A DNA stretch of 64,000 nt from Ochrovirga pacifica. Lineage in GTDB: Bacteria; Bacteroidota; Bacteroidia; Flavobacteriales; Flavobacteriaceae. How positions within the stretch are numbered: position 1 is the first letter of the stretch; each line of letters starts with the position of its first letter. Under the pieces are notes generated by a model. That model saw only the letters and a program-made list of their open reading frames with translations, was not told the DNA's origin and ran no database searches. The stretch is from positions 1 through 64,000 of the forward strand of contig NZ_AFPK01000044.1 of NCBI RefSeq assembly GCF_000220525.1, written 5' to 3'. Below are positions 9,519 to 19,225 of the stretch, in pieces. The position numbers and the translations under genes were made by a program.

Positions 9519-11486
9519 TTAAGCTTCGTAAGCTCTTATTTCAAACAACTTAGCTGTTTTATGTCCATACGTTTGTTTTAACTGAATTCTAATTGCCGAT
9601 GTTTTTATTTTGGTAAAATCAAATTTAATCAAGCGAGCAATATTTCTGTCTTTTGTTCCAACTTTTATCCATGTTCCATTCACTCTCACCTCTAAATCCA
9701 ATTCTCTTAGCAACTCTGGAGGCACGGTGTCAATAAACGTTTTTCTTTGTCTGTCTGACAATGGTTGTTTTCGCATAGTGATATTTTTATGCAAATTGGT
9801 ATCACATTTTATCTCTACCTTAGAAAGCTGTACGGGCTGTTCCCACTCTAACTGAAAGGTAGCTGGCAACCCTTCGGACTGCCAATGGTTTATTTCTCCG
9901 TCAATGTCTCTAGAAATTCCGTTGATGACATTTTTTGCAGCTCCAGATTTGGTTGATGTAGCGAAAATAGCACTCGCTTTTTTAGCTAAATCTTTAGGAT
10001 CATTAGCTACTACTTTTGGAATGTACACATCGTCTCGCATTAGCATTTCTTGTAACTGTTTGATGTGCTTCTGCTTTACTTCTCGTGGTGTAATTTTTTT
10101 GTTTACACAAATAGTTGCTGCTGTACCTGTGGCTTGCCCCATCAATGCACAAGTTCCCTGAATACGTGTTGATGACAACGCAATATGAGTTAAACTTGCA
10201 TTACGCCCAGCAAACATTAAATTGTCTATATTTTTAGAATACAAAGAACTAAAAGGAACTTGGTAAACGGTTTTAAAACGTTCGTGAAAAAAACTTGGAC
10301 GCTCTTTAATATCTAAAATTCCTCCTGGATTGTGCTCGTCCAAAGACCAACCTCCATAACCAATAGCATCTTCAAAATGTCTATGCCCTGTTAAATCTCT
10401 TTCTGACAATATATGATCTCCTATAAAACGACGAGACTCTCTACGTCCTGGCAAAGAACCTACCCATTCTAAAGCATAATTTGCAGAATCTGGATATTTT
10501 CCCGAGTTTTTTATGTAATCCCAAACCCCATGCAAATATCCCATCAAATCATGACGGTTGTCTTCTTGCACATCTATAATATCATGATCACTTCCAAGCT
10601 CTACCCACCAATATCCATCTAAATATTGACTAATTTTTCTTTCGTGGTTGGCATTGTCTCCATCGTATTTTTTTGCAAATGTCGGTGCTGTGTAAGGCAT
10701 CGGTCTGCCGTGATCTTTTCCTTGTAATAAAATAGAAGCTCCCATTTGCCATCCATCTGGCTGGTCTGGTGCATAGGTTTCATTAAACTCCGCTTTTCCT
10801 TCCCTTCCGGTTCTGTATAACGCTCCTGCTTTTGCAGCCATCAATCCATCTCCTGAGCAATCAATAAACATATCTCCTTTTACGGTAAATTCTGTTTCGG
10901 TAGTTAATTGCCAGCATTTTGTAGAAACAATTTTAGCTCCCTCCATTGTAGCATCAATGGCCTGCGTATTTAACATAACGGTTAAATTAGGTTCTCTAAC
11001 TACATAATCGTACACAATATGATCCCAAACAGGATACGATTGTTGCGGATTGTACAAACGGTTTTCTAACATTATTTCTTCCACAATTCCTGTTTCTCTT
11101 TCTGCTTTTCCTGTAGACAAACGGTTTACTCCGTTAAGAGTAACACGAATTTCGCTAGATGCATTTCCTCCTAAAACAGGACGGTCATTAATCAATACTG
11201 TTTTGGCTCCATTTCTTGCCGATGCTACTGCTGAACAAATACCTGCAACTCCTGCTCCAACCACAACTACATCGTAGGTTACTGTCTTTTTTCTTTCAGG
11301 ATTGGGGACTTTTTTTCCTGTTCCTAACTGATGCCATTGCCCATCACCTTCTACAGCCGTGGCACTGGTATTTCCTTGGTTAATTTCCTCTGCAACTCCG
11401 TCTAAAGATTTGCAAGAAGACAAAGGTATTACACTGGCTGCAACAGCTGCACCTGCCGCATTTTTTAAAAAATTTCTACGTTTCAT
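9519..11486 (-). CDS. FAD-dependent oxidoreductase lipoprotein with Tat-type signal and C-terminal discoidin-like domain
   Basis: A 655-residue flavoprotein of the FAD_oxidored (PF12831) type. The N-terminus has a twin-arginine motif (RRNFLK, residues 3-8), a hydrophobic segment and a lipobox LSSC with C25, so a pre-folded, cofactor-loaded lipoprotein is likely exported by Tat. GAGVAG at 77-82 is the dinucleotide-binding loop, followed by LGGNASS. Residues from about 510 form a beta-rich domain like coagulation factor 5/8 C modules, possibly sugar-binding. It starts 26 bp after the sulfatase gene, forming a two-gene unit. Its substrate is unknown; oxidation of a sugar or sugar-derived group is the simplest guess. 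Next downstream lies the FMN-motif protein, a possible electron partner. Confidence 0.8.
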   Translation of the reverse strand: MKRRNFLKNAAGAAVAASVIPLSSCKSLDGVAEEINQGNTSATAVEGDGQWHQLGTGKKVPNPERKKTVTYDVVVVGAGVAGICSAVASARNGAKTVLINDRPVLGGNASSEIRVTLNGVNRLSTGKAERETGIVEEIMLENRLYNPQQSYPVWDHIVYDYVVREPNLTVMLNTQAIDATMEGAKIVSTKCWQLTTETEFTVKGDMFIDCSGDGLMAAKAGALYRTGREGKAEFNETYAPDQPDGWQMGASILLQGKDHGRPMPYTAPTFAKKYDGDNANHERKISQYLDGYWWVELGSDHDIIDVQEDNRHDLMGYLHGVWDYIKNSGKYPDSANYALEWVGSLPGRRESRRFIGDHILSERDLTGHRHFEDAIGYGGWSLDEHNPGGILDIKERPSFFHERFKTVYQVPFSSLYSKNIDNLMFAGRNASLTHIALSSTRIQGTCALMGQATGTAATICVNKKITPREVKQKHIKQLQEMLMRDDVYIPKVVANDPKDLAKKASAIFATSTKSGAAKNVINGISRDIDGEINHWQSEGLPATFQLEWEQPVQLSKVEIKCDTNLHKNITMRKQPLSDRQRKTFIDTVPPELLRELDLEVRVNGTWIKVGTKDRNIARLIKFDFTKIKTSAIRIQLKQTYGHKTAKLFEIRAYEA

Positions 11487-11512
11487 TTCTATCTTTGGTT
11501 CTGTTTTTCTGA

Positions 11513-12979
11513 TTATAAATCTACCCCTGTTCCTTGTAGAGAATTATCGTGATCCCACATAATTAACCAGGGATCTTTGGTTTGTAACTGAAATTTTCTA
11601 AGCTGTGCTTTTAGTTCGGCTAATTTTTCTTGATATGCCTCATCTAACGCAAGATTGTTGGTTTCTCCTGGATCTTTTTCCAAATCAAACAACTCGAATT
11701 CCGCATGTTTTAAATAATCTTCTACAGTTTTGTTTCCATACATCTCTTCATGATTTCTATACACACTTTGCCAAGTAGAAGAAGCCCATAAATCTGATGC
11801 AAATGGATAGTCTAATTGCCAAGCAATATTCCATATCAACTTATATTTTCCTTGAATCACGGCTTTCATAGGATAGTACATGGTAATTTCATGAAATGTG
11901 TGCGATGCATATACAGTATTCCAACCTTCTGGATTTTCTTTTTCAAGAATTCCATGAAAAGACTTTCCGTGAAATTCCTTTTTATCATAAGATACACCTG
12001 CCATATCTAAAATAGTTGGAGTAATATCTACCCAAGAAATTTTGGCATTATTTATCCCTCCTTTGTTTTCTTGTTGGCTAGGGTCTTTAATAATACATGG
12101 AAGCTGAATTCCTGGTTCATAAACTGTTGTTTTAGCTCCAGGAAAAGCCATTCCGTTATCCGAAATATAAAAAACAATAGTATTGTTTAACTTATCTGCT
12201 TCTTTTAAGTGCTGCATCAAACGTCCAAAACCTTGATCTATTCTGGATATACTTTGATAGTATTGAGCTATTTCTTCCCTAGACTCTTTGGTGTCTGGCA
12301 AAAAATCGGGAACAACAACGTCATTAGGATCATAGACCACTTGGTTTTCCCCTGGATAAGGTTCTTTTTTATTTCCAAACGAGTTAGGCAAATTCCATGG
12401 TTCAGACTTAAAAGGATGTCCGCGGTGAGGATCGTCTGTACAGAAATATAAAAAGAAGGGCTTTTTTGATTGAATGACATCCACACAAGCATCGGCCATC
12501 TCTAAGGTACTTCTAGGGTTGGCCTCCAAAACCGTATTAAAATGATACACTTTTTCTGGTGCCACGTGGTATTTTCCAATCCTAGCGGTTTCATAACCTG
12601 CCTGTTCTAATAATATGGGTAATGATTTTACATGATCGTAAGTGCTGAAATGATGATAATCGTGCACATGTCCGTAAGATCCGGTTGCGTGTCCAAATTT
12701 TCCTGTTAGAATTACAGATCTACTTGCAGCACAACTTGCGCTGGTACAATACGCATTGTTAAATCGTACTCCTTCTGCAGCCAATTGATCCAAATTTGGA
12801 GTCTGAATTACTTTATTTCCATAAGCTCCTATAGCATCTTTTCCATGGTCATCTGCCACAAACAACACAATATTGGGTTGGTTACTTAACGTTTTTGATG
12901 GCGTTTCTTTTGATGGGCTACAAGCCATTAAGAAAACACCTAAAATAAAAATCTTTGATTGTTGTAAAATTGAAATCAT
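11513..12979 (-). CDS. S1-family sulfatase lipoprotein, heparan N-sulfatase-like, with CAASR signature
   Basis: A 488-residue sulfatase. The signal ends in a lipobox (FLMAC, C20), so it is probably anchored in a membrane. VADDHGKDAIGAYG (41-54) carries the first metal ligands and resembles the sulfamidase-like S1 subfamily. The activation signature is CAASR at 83-87 rather than the usual CxPSR; anaerobic sulfatase-maturing enzymes are known to accept alanine in the third position. Later blocks YISDNG and PGIQLPCI fit the fold. It is the first gene of a two-gene unit with the FAD oxidoreductase. It may remove sulfate from galactan oligosaccharides, and despite the family name no amino sugar need be involved. 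Confidence 0.9.
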   Translation of the reverse strand: MISILQQSKIFILGVFLMACSPSKETPSKTLSNQPNIVLFVADDHGKDAIGAYGNKVIQTPNLDQLAAEGVRFNNAYCTSASCAASRSVILTGKFGHATGSYGHVHDYHHFSTYDHVKSLPILLEQAGYETARIGKYHVAPEKVYHFNTVLEANPRSTLEMADACVDVIQSKKPFFLYFCTDDPHRGHPFKSEPWNLPNSFGNKKEPYPGENQVVYDPNDVVVPDFLPDTKESREEIAQYYQSISRIDQGFGRLMQHLKEADKLNNTIVFYISDNGMAFPGAKTTVYEPGIQLPCIIKDPSQQENKGGINNAKISWVDITPTILDMAGVSYDKKEFHGKSFHGILEKENPEGWNTVYASHTFHEITMYYPMKAVIQGKYKLIWNIAWQLDYPFASDLWASSTWQSVYRNHEEMYGNKTVEDYLKHAEFELFDLEKDPGETNNLALDEAYQEKLAELKAQLRKFQLQTKDPWLIMWDHDNSLQGTGVDL

Positions 12980-13044
12980 GCTCTATAGGATTGATAAATT
13001 TTGATCCGTTAAGTTAGTGTAAATTTAGACGCTCATCATGACAC

Positions 13045-13051
13045 AGATGTC
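13045..13051 (-). promoter_or_regulatory. Candidate regulatory motif GACATCT upstream of the CAASR sulfatase
   Basis: GACATCT on the minus strand lies 66 bp upstream of the sulfatase start, in context AAAGACATCTG. Seventeen bases downstream is TAAATTTA, one base from the TAnnTTTG -7 box. Confidence 0.35.
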
Positions 13052-13099
13052 TTTTACAGGAGATATTATGTTCTTTTGCGTAAAATTTTCTGAATACAT

Positions 13100-14668
13100 T
13101 TACTTAACAACTAGCTTCTTAATAACTGACTTAGAACCAAATGAAATTTTCACAAAGTAAACTCCGCTTAAATTTTTATTCAATTCTATTCTTGGCCTAG
13201 CCTGTTGTGTTTCTATTTCTTTGACCAGTTGTCCTGAAGTACTAAATATGCTTAGCTGAGCTCCTACAGGACAAGAAATATTAAAATATTGATTTGCGGG
13301 ATTGGGAACTATCGTTATCAATTGGTCTAAATTAGATTGTTTTCCTTCGCAACTTACTGCGGTTTCAACCTCTATTAAATCTCCTAATTGGCTTTCTATT
13401 TCAAAAAATGGTTGGTAAAACTGTTTCACTTTTTCTCCATTTTTATAGACTGTATAAGGTGCAGTTCCTTGAACAATCTCAATCTTTGTTGTATTCCTTA
13501 GTGAAGATAAATTTACTTCTAATAGGGTTGCCTCTGGAACTGTTAAAACATACTCGTTGGAAACAGAAGTTTGCATAGAACCTAGCTTTAAACGATATTC
13601 TCCTGGGGTTAAATCTGTAATAGTTATAGCCTGAGTAAACGTTTTCTTTTCTTGATTAAACTCCACAAAATACGTTCCTTCTGTTTCTGTATCAATGTGT
13701 ATCTGTCCGTTGTTTTTATCTAAACAAGTTTCTCCTATTGCCTTCAGTTCAAACTTAGGGTTGCTATACGCTCGCTTTAATTTAAACATAATATCATCTA
13801 CATAAAATTCTCCTTGATATGGACCTTCTTCAGAAAAATTGGGAACAAAAATTTGAAATGTTCCTTCTTGAACCGATTCACTTATTACCACCTCTTTAGT
13901 AAGTAAAATCCACTGCCCCTTTGCTACCTCTTCTAAATTCCATTCTGTAGAATGCCATGGAGCAACAATTTGTGTATAAAAGCTGGGGATTGTAGTTTTA
14001 TTGGCTACCCAAACCTGCAGGCTCACATCATAAACCCCTGCTACCAGACTAAGATTTTTCTCTTTGGTGGTTTCAATTTTACTTGTATATGCCAATTCTT
14101 TTGGAATGACAGATGCGGGAACTAAAAGCTGTAAATCATCCAAATAAAAAGTTCCGACAGCTCCTGTACTGCTATCCATCACAATTCTAACATTGGTGTT
14201 TTCAAACGGCTCTGAAAGGGTAAAAGGAACCTTCACTTCAACCCACTGATCTTTAACTACAGAAGTTACATCTAAATTAACATTGACATCATTCTTGCCC
14301 TCTGTTCTAAAATTCACTCTTATTTTTGATATAGACGTAGATTCGCTAGCAACCCAAATCATAGCTTTTAGTTCATAACTGCCCGACTTTAAATTGATAA
14401 GCATCTCTGAAATGGAAGAACTTCCAAATGCTTTTTTACTACCCGTAAAAGAAGTTGCATTGGTGTACTTTAAACTTCTTTGGGTTCCATCGGCTCCTTT
14501 ATTGTTCACTATAGACCAATTATCGGGCTGCTGCATCCACCAACCATCGTCTCCTGTTTCAATTTCAAAACCGTAATAAGAACGATCTAAAACGTTTATT
14601 TTTTCTTGTGCCTTTACCATCATTATGGTTAAAAACAGACCTAAAAAAATGTTGATTTTTATTTTCAT
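13100..14668 (-). CDS. T9SS-secreted protein with two jelly-roll domains, function unknown
   Basis: I do not recognise an enzyme here. The 522-residue protein has a signal peptide (1-20), two beta-sandwich regions of the carbohydrate-binding kind (about 25-185 and 190-290), a short repeat-like section, and a type A T9SS sorting domain (about 445-522: VPNPANQYF, then SGVYFVKI and the basic tail KKLVVK). It should be exported through the outer membrane and attached to the surface or released. It starts 6 bp after the stop of the 967-residue GH150-like gene, so the two are translated from one message. A substrate-binding partner of that enzyme is the likely role; this is inferred from context only. 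Confidence 0.8.
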   Translation of the reverse strand: MKIKINIFLGLFLTIMMVKAQEKINVLDRSYYGFEIETGDDGWWMQQPDNWSIVNNKGADGTQRSLKYTNATSFTGSKKAFGSSSISEMLINLKSGSYELKAMIWVASESTSISKIRVNFRTEGKNDVNVNLDVTSVVKDQWVEVKVPFTLSEPFENTNVRIVMDSSTGAVGTFYLDDLQLLVPASVIPKELAYTSKIETTKEKNLSLVAGVYDVSLQVWVANKTTIPSFYTQIVAPWHSTEWNLEEVAKGQWILLTKEVVISESVQEGTFQIFVPNFSEEGPYQGEFYVDDIMFKLKRAYSNPKFELKAIGETCLDKNNGQIHIDTETEGTYFVEFNQEKKTFTQAITITDLTPGEYRLKLGSMQTSVSNEYVLTVPEATLLEVNLSSLRNTTKIEIVQGTAPYTVYKNGEKVKQFYQPFFEIESQLGDLIEVETAVSCEGKQSNLDQLITIVPNPANQYFNISCPVGAQLSIFSTSGQLVKEIETQQARPRIELNKNLSGVYFVKISFGSKSVIKKLVVK

Positions 14669-14674
14669 ATACGA

Positions 14675-17578
14675 TTAATTTAAAGGAGAACTTAACGTAA
14701 TGTCTATAAATCTAAAACCACCTAAAGGTACATCTACAGTAACCGTTCCTTGGACTTGGTAAGAAGTTCCATCTAAAATATCTCTCATTTCAATAGGATT
14801 TATTGTCTGAAACTGTACCACCGCTTTTTGAGCCTTAGGATTTAGATATCCTCCATCAATAAGTGTTAATCTTAGATTTGTAGACGATGTTTGTGCTACC
14901 ACCCAAGCCACATCACCAGAAACTGTTAAAGGCATTTTTTTTGCTCTTTGTTGAATGTCTTTTTGAACTGTATGATGATAATTTTTTGCATCGTATTGTT
15001 GCGTGCCATCTTCAGAATAATAATACCTACCATCGGTATAATATTCTTTTAAAATGTTTTTGTATAAAGGGTGCAACTTATCTTTTAGCTTTCCTCTAGG
15101 TGCTGTAAGATCTGCATTTGCTCCTTGCTGTGGAGGAGTAATTAAAACTAATCCGTTTGGATAATTTGGCAAATAATTTTGTCTTCGGTCTTTTACATTT
15201 GCTGCATAGCTAGAAAAATCCCAGGGTGTGTTTTTTGCTCCCATCCAATTGGCATTTTGTCGGCTAAACACAAAAGCATTGTTATTGATAAATTCTTCGT
15301 CGTAATGCGTAGCCCATTTTAAACTACTTCCTTCTGTAAGAAAATGAGTATCTGGAGGTAGCATACTGATATGTACTGGAGAAATGCTTAACAACTCATT
15401 GGGTTTGGGCACAAACAATGCTCCTTTAGCTACCAATTCCCATACAATACTCATGTAATCTGGATCAATTGCAAAATTATTGATATAGGTTGCTCCGTTA
15501 GCCATATGATAAATTAAATGACGTAAAAAGTGATTGGGAAGTTGTTGATGACAAAATTGCCTAGACCTGTCATAACTAGGATTATCTGGTACAGTTCTAG
15601 TACCCCAATCAGTTACTGCACCACTTGCCCAAATACCTACTCTGCTGGCGATACTTATATCCATGGCTTTGTCTGTGGTTTCTTCCATAGAAGGCACAAA
15701 AACATTCGCATATTTTCCAGACAACAATCCTTTCCACATAGGCATGTATACATTGGCCTGCCAAAAATTATGCTTAGTTCTTACATAAATATTTGCATTT
15801 TTTGTTTGGCAATAGGCCGCTAAAGGATAAAACATATCCTCCATAACCCAAGCAAAATCTTCTGAATGATCTTCTAGCTCAGGAAAAATCATCACTGTTT
15901 TTTTCCCTTTTGCATAATCCAGAGTTTGTTTTCTTGTTTCTAGCTGAAAAAAGTACGGATCGTTACCATGCCCACCCCAGTAAGCAATTCCCTCGTCACC
16001 CGCTGGAGATTCATCGTACCAAGCATTGATCATATTTATAGACTCTTGCTGACTGAGTACGTATTTTTTACGTCCGTCTCTTTTTTGCTGATACTTTGCA
16101 TTGCCTAAAGACGATCGATCCCAATTTTCTGTCTTAGAAAAATGACTACCACCCAAAAATTTTGGACTTTGGTAATGGTTTCTAATATTTGTTGCGGTCA
16201 ACTTTGCCAAGCCACTACTTAAATCCTCTGTCATAAAGTAAATAGCTCTTGCTGCTCTTTGCTCCGATGGCTGTTGATATCTAGCTAAGGCTTCTCTTGA
16301 CTTTGTTGTATTTGCTAAAATTTCTTGAATTTTTCCTTTAGGAATTAAAGCTTGATATTCTTGTTTCCAATTTGGATGCCCTGTATTTACTATATGAATT
16401 TGACTTCCCCCACTTTGACAACTTGCCAAAATTAGTTGATTGGAATTGGAACGTTTCCACATATCATAATACGCATATTTGGTTTCTAACTTTTCTTCTG
16501 ATGTAAAGTCTTTTGACACCAAAACCATATGATTTCCTACTAAGAATAAATACTTTTCTTGATCTACATCCACAATCAACTCTGGCTGTACTACAGAATA
16601 TCCAAATCCTAATTTATTAATTTTGTATTGGTCTGTGGTATCGTCTTTTAAATGGACTCTAGCTACATTGGCTTCATTTTGATGGTTAGAAGCTCCTAGC
16701 AGAATTTCATAAATTCCATCTTTATCATAATCCGAAAAACGCAATTCTCCAATAGGACTTGTTGCTTGGGTTTCTATTCTTTTAATAGGATTATCGGCCA
16801 ACACATCAAACACATAAATTGCTCCTTTGTCTTGCGAAGGATTGTTACTAGCATGCATAATTAAATAATCATTCTCTGCATCTTTGGGCATGGGTCTTAA
16901 AAAATTGGCATAATGCACAAAGTCTTTGGCTGTGGTAGTACCCCATGTTTTTTCTTTGGAATAATCTTTAGACTTTAGTTGTTTTACCAAACTTCCTGAA
17001 GCAGACAAATAATAACAATTTAAATCTAAACTTCCCCCAATAACATAATACTGTCCTTCTTTTTTAACAGCTGTTACCGCATACATAGGAACTTCATTTT
17101 TTTGGTAATTCCACAATTCTTTTCCCTTTGCATTGATACAATAAATACGACCATCGGCATTGGCAACCAAAACTTCATCATCTCCATCACCTGTTAGATC
17201 TACACACCAAAGATCGTGTATCATAAACCCCGATACATTATTTTTCCAAAGCACCAGTCCATTATAATTTACTGACAGTAGAGTTCCCTCGTAAGTACTG
17301 GCCACAATAACCTCTTTACCATTTTGTTTTGCCGTTCTAACTTTATGAATTGTATGTCCGGTTTCTATACTATAAATCGCTCCTACTTCTTTTACCTTAT
17401 TTGGCAACGAATACTTAAGAGCGGTTTCTCCTGTATATTGTTTATCTTTAACAAAAGACCATTGTTCCATTTCTGATGTTTTCCATTGACTTTGTTGGGT
17501 TTCAAAATTGTATTTTTTTTGAGCACACAATGATTGAAACACACAAAAAATCAACAAAAATCTTATTGTTTTATTCAT
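14675..17578 (-). CDS. Putative GH150 lambda-carrageenase, beta-propeller plus catalytic domain (paralogue A)
   Basis: A 967-residue secreted protein with signal peptide 1-19. A short jelly-roll-like piece (about 22-60) is followed by an N-terminal beta-propeller (about 70-400) with calcium-loop motifs such as DLTGDGDDE (127-135) and DYDKDGIYE (283-291). The C-terminal half (about 470-967) carries WGGHGNDP (534-541), PELEDH (566-571) and PSMEET (629-634), all kept in the paralogue at 19226-22048. Size and layout match CglA, the about 942-residue lambda-carrageenase that founded GH150. The predicted action is endo-cleavage of beta-1,4 bonds in lambda-carrageenan. It has no T9SS tail, but the next gene encodes a T9SS protein. 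The family call rests on architecture and context, not on alignment. Confidence 0.65.
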   Translation of the reverse strand: MNKTIRFLLIFCVFQSLCAQKKYNFETQQSQWKTSEMEQWSFVKDKQYTGETALKYSLPNKVKEVGAIYSIETGHTIHKVRTAKQNGKEVIVASTYEGTLLSVNYNGLVLWKNNVSGFMIHDLWCVDLTGDGDDEVLVANADGRIYCINAKGKELWNYQKNEVPMYAVTAVKKEGQYYVIGGSLDLNCYYLSASGSLVKQLKSKDYSKEKTWGTTTAKDFVHYANFLRPMPKDAENDYLIMHASNNPSQDKGAIYVFDVLADNPIKRIETQATSPIGELRFSDYDKDGIYEILLGASNHQNEANVARVHLKDDTTDQYKINKLGFGYSVVQPELIVDVDQEKYLFLVGNHMVLVSKDFTSEEKLETKYAYYDMWKRSNSNQLILASCQSGGSQIHIVNTGHPNWKQEYQALIPKGKIQEILANTTKSREALARYQQPSEQRAARAIYFMTEDLSSGLAKLTATNIRNHYQSPKFLGGSHFSKTENWDRSSLGNAKYQQKRDGRKKYVLSQQESINMINAWYDESPAGDEGIAYWGGHGNDPYFFQLETRKQTLDYAKGKKTVMIFPELEDHSEDFAWVMEDMFYPLAAYCQTKNANIYVRTKHNFWQANVYMPMWKGLLSGKYANVFVPSMEETTDKAMDISIASRVGIWASGAVTDWGTRTVPDNPSYDRSRQFCHQQLPNHFLRHLIYHMANGATYINNFAIDPDYMSIVWELVAKGALFVPKPNELLSISPVHISMLPPDTHFLTEGSSLKWATHYDEEFINNNAFVFSRQNANWMGAKNTPWDFSSYAANVKDRRQNYLPNYPNGLVLITPPQQGANADLTAPRGKLKDKLHPLYKNILKEYYTDGRYYYSEDGTQQYDAKNYHHTVQKDIQQRAKKMPLTVSGDVAWVVAQTSSTNLRLTLIDGGYLNPKAQKAVVQFQTINPIEMRDILDGTSYQVQGTVTVDVPLGGFRFIDITLSSPLN

Positions 17579-17699
17579 TTACAAACTCTAATTAAATTTC
17601 ATTATATATTTCTCAAAAATAAGTTTCAACTTTTGATACTTCGTTTGCTAGTGTTTTTATTTTGTGTTCCTGAATACAATTCAACAGGTTTACAACCAC

Positions 17700-17735
17700 A
17701 AAAAGGGCTTTGGCACCAAGTACCAAAACCCTTTT
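17700..17735 (-). terminator. Terminator after the 424-residue T9SS protein
   Basis: A 13-bp stem with one G-T pair (AAAAGGGTTTTGG/CCAAAGCCCTTTT, minus strand), 9-nt loop, then T residues, 33 bp past the stop codon at 17768. Confidence 0.8.
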
Positions 17736-17767
17736 ATCATACTTAACTATGTTGTACAACGTAATTG

Positions 17768-19042
17768 CTACATAATAACCTTAACAGCCTCTTGCTTAGA
17801 GCCTTTAGTAATTTTCACAATGTAAATTCCGTTTGATAGACCTGTATTTGATACTTGCTGACCTGTAATGCTATATACAGCCTCTAAATTAGCTCCTGAA
17901 ACTGTAATAGTTCCTTGCTTTACATTGATAAAAGCTCCTTGGATCTTTTTACTTTCTGTAGACAAAGTTGCATCTGTAATTGTAGCTGTAATCTGATCTA
18001 CAAATACCACATCTCCATTTAATAAATTTTCAGTACTTCCACCAGCATCATGGTTGATGGAAAACCAAAAAGTAACTCCATCAAAAGCATCAGGACAAGT
18101 TAAATCGAATGTTACTTCTTCCCACCCCATAGTAGTATTGGTGGTAGATACACTTGTGATGGGTCTGGTAGAAGTTTCTGTTCCTCCGTTGGTTAATTTA
18201 ACTCTTGATGACAAACTAATTGGTGCAGAACGATTGGTTTTTACCCACATTTTTACTTGAATGGTAGAACCTGCTGTGTAAGGTGTATCGTATATTTTTT
18301 CATAATTGCTAAAAGTCCAGTAGGTATCGTCTGCATCTGCAGTAAAATTGAACTTTAAACTTTGAGAACCATCATGAGCCTGTGTAGAAGTAATTCCTCT
18401 GGTTGCAAAAGTTTTAGCTCCAGATAGGTGAGTAATTCCCGAAGGTCCATCAAAACTTGGGTTTAGTACAAATTCAGAATAAGTGGTTGCGGGCATTGAA
18501 GACAAAAACTCAATCTCATCTAAATAAAAAGCATCTCCAGCGGTGTCTGGTTCATTTTGTCTTACCATCAAATAAAAATTAGACAAATCTCCCGTCCACA
18601 ATGTATAATCACTCATGTCTAAATAAGAAGTAATATATTCATCAGAATTAGCACCTATAGAAAAACTAACATTTCCATTAGTATTTGTTTTAATATTAGC
18701 ACCATTTCCGTTGGTTCCTCCCAATCTAATCTCTACACCATTTGTTTCATTTTTATAAATAATTCTAATATACTTAGTGGTTGTTGCATTAATGCCTGTA
18801 AGCACTGTACCTGCTCCGTTATTTTTTATTCCAAAATTAGAGTTAGAACCTAATCTAATCAACTTTAATGCTCCGCTTCCCGAAACTCCTTCACCTGCTG
18901 CGTGAGTTACTTCACTATTTGCTCCCCAGCTTTTAGACCAATCTTGTAAATCCGTATCAAAGGTAAATGTTTGTGCATGTAACGTTGTTCCCACAAATAG
19001 AGAAAACACAAAAATTGTTGATTTTAGTAGTTTTTTTATCAT
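17768..19042 (-). CDS. T9SS-secreted jelly-roll protein, function unknown (GH150-associated)
   Basis: A 424-residue protein with signal peptide 1-23, two beta-sandwich domains (about 25-180 and 185-350) and a type A T9SS sorting domain whose end reads AVYSITGQQV, NGIYIVKI, then a basic tail. No catalytic motif is visible. The two sandwiches share sequence style (SLKFNFTADA, VDQITATI) with carbohydrate-binding modules. It stands between the two GH150-like genes with its own terminator on each side. Its sorting domain is close to that of the 441-residue protein at 22233-23558, which suggests copying of a unit. It probably binds galactan at the cell surface. Confidence 0.8.
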   Translation of the reverse strand: MIKKLLKSTIFVFSLFVGTTLHAQTFTFDTDLQDWSKSWGANSEVTHAAGEGVSGSGALKLIRLGSNSNFGIKNNGAGTVLTGINATTTKYIRIIYKNETNGVEIRLGGTNGNGANIKTNTNGNVSFSIGANSDEYITSYLDMSDYTLWTGDLSNFYLMVRQNEPDTAGDAFYLDEIEFLSSMPATTYSEFVLNPSFDGPSGITHLSGAKTFATRGITSTQAHDGSQSLKFNFTADADDTYWTFSNYEKIYDTPYTAGSTIQVKMWVKTNRSAPISLSSRVKLTNGGTETSTRPITSVSTTNTTMGWEEVTFDLTCPDAFDGVTFWFSINHDAGGSTENLLNGDVVFVDQITATITDATLSTESKKIQGAFINVKQGTITVSGANLEAVYSITGQQVSNTGLSNGIYIVKITKGSKQEAVKVIM

Positions 19043-19165
19043 TTTAATAAATTTTTGGTTATTAATTTTTTGTTAAATTAAATAATACCTTAAAAAACCA
19101 TCAACACATCAAAAACCAGCCACAACACTTTTTTGACAAATCAATACTTTTCATTTTTCTGAATG

Positions 19166-19201
19166 CAAAAAACCGTGTCTTTTATTGATAAAGACACGGT
19201 T
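19166..19201 (-). terminator. Terminator after the 940-residue GH150-like gene
   Basis: A perfect 12-bp stem (AACCGTGTCTTT/AAAGACACGGTT) with a 7-nt loop and a T run on the minus strand, 25 bp past the stop at 19226. This is a strong intrinsic terminator. Confidence 0.9.
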
Positions 19202-19225
19202 TAACAACCAATTTACTTGATAATT

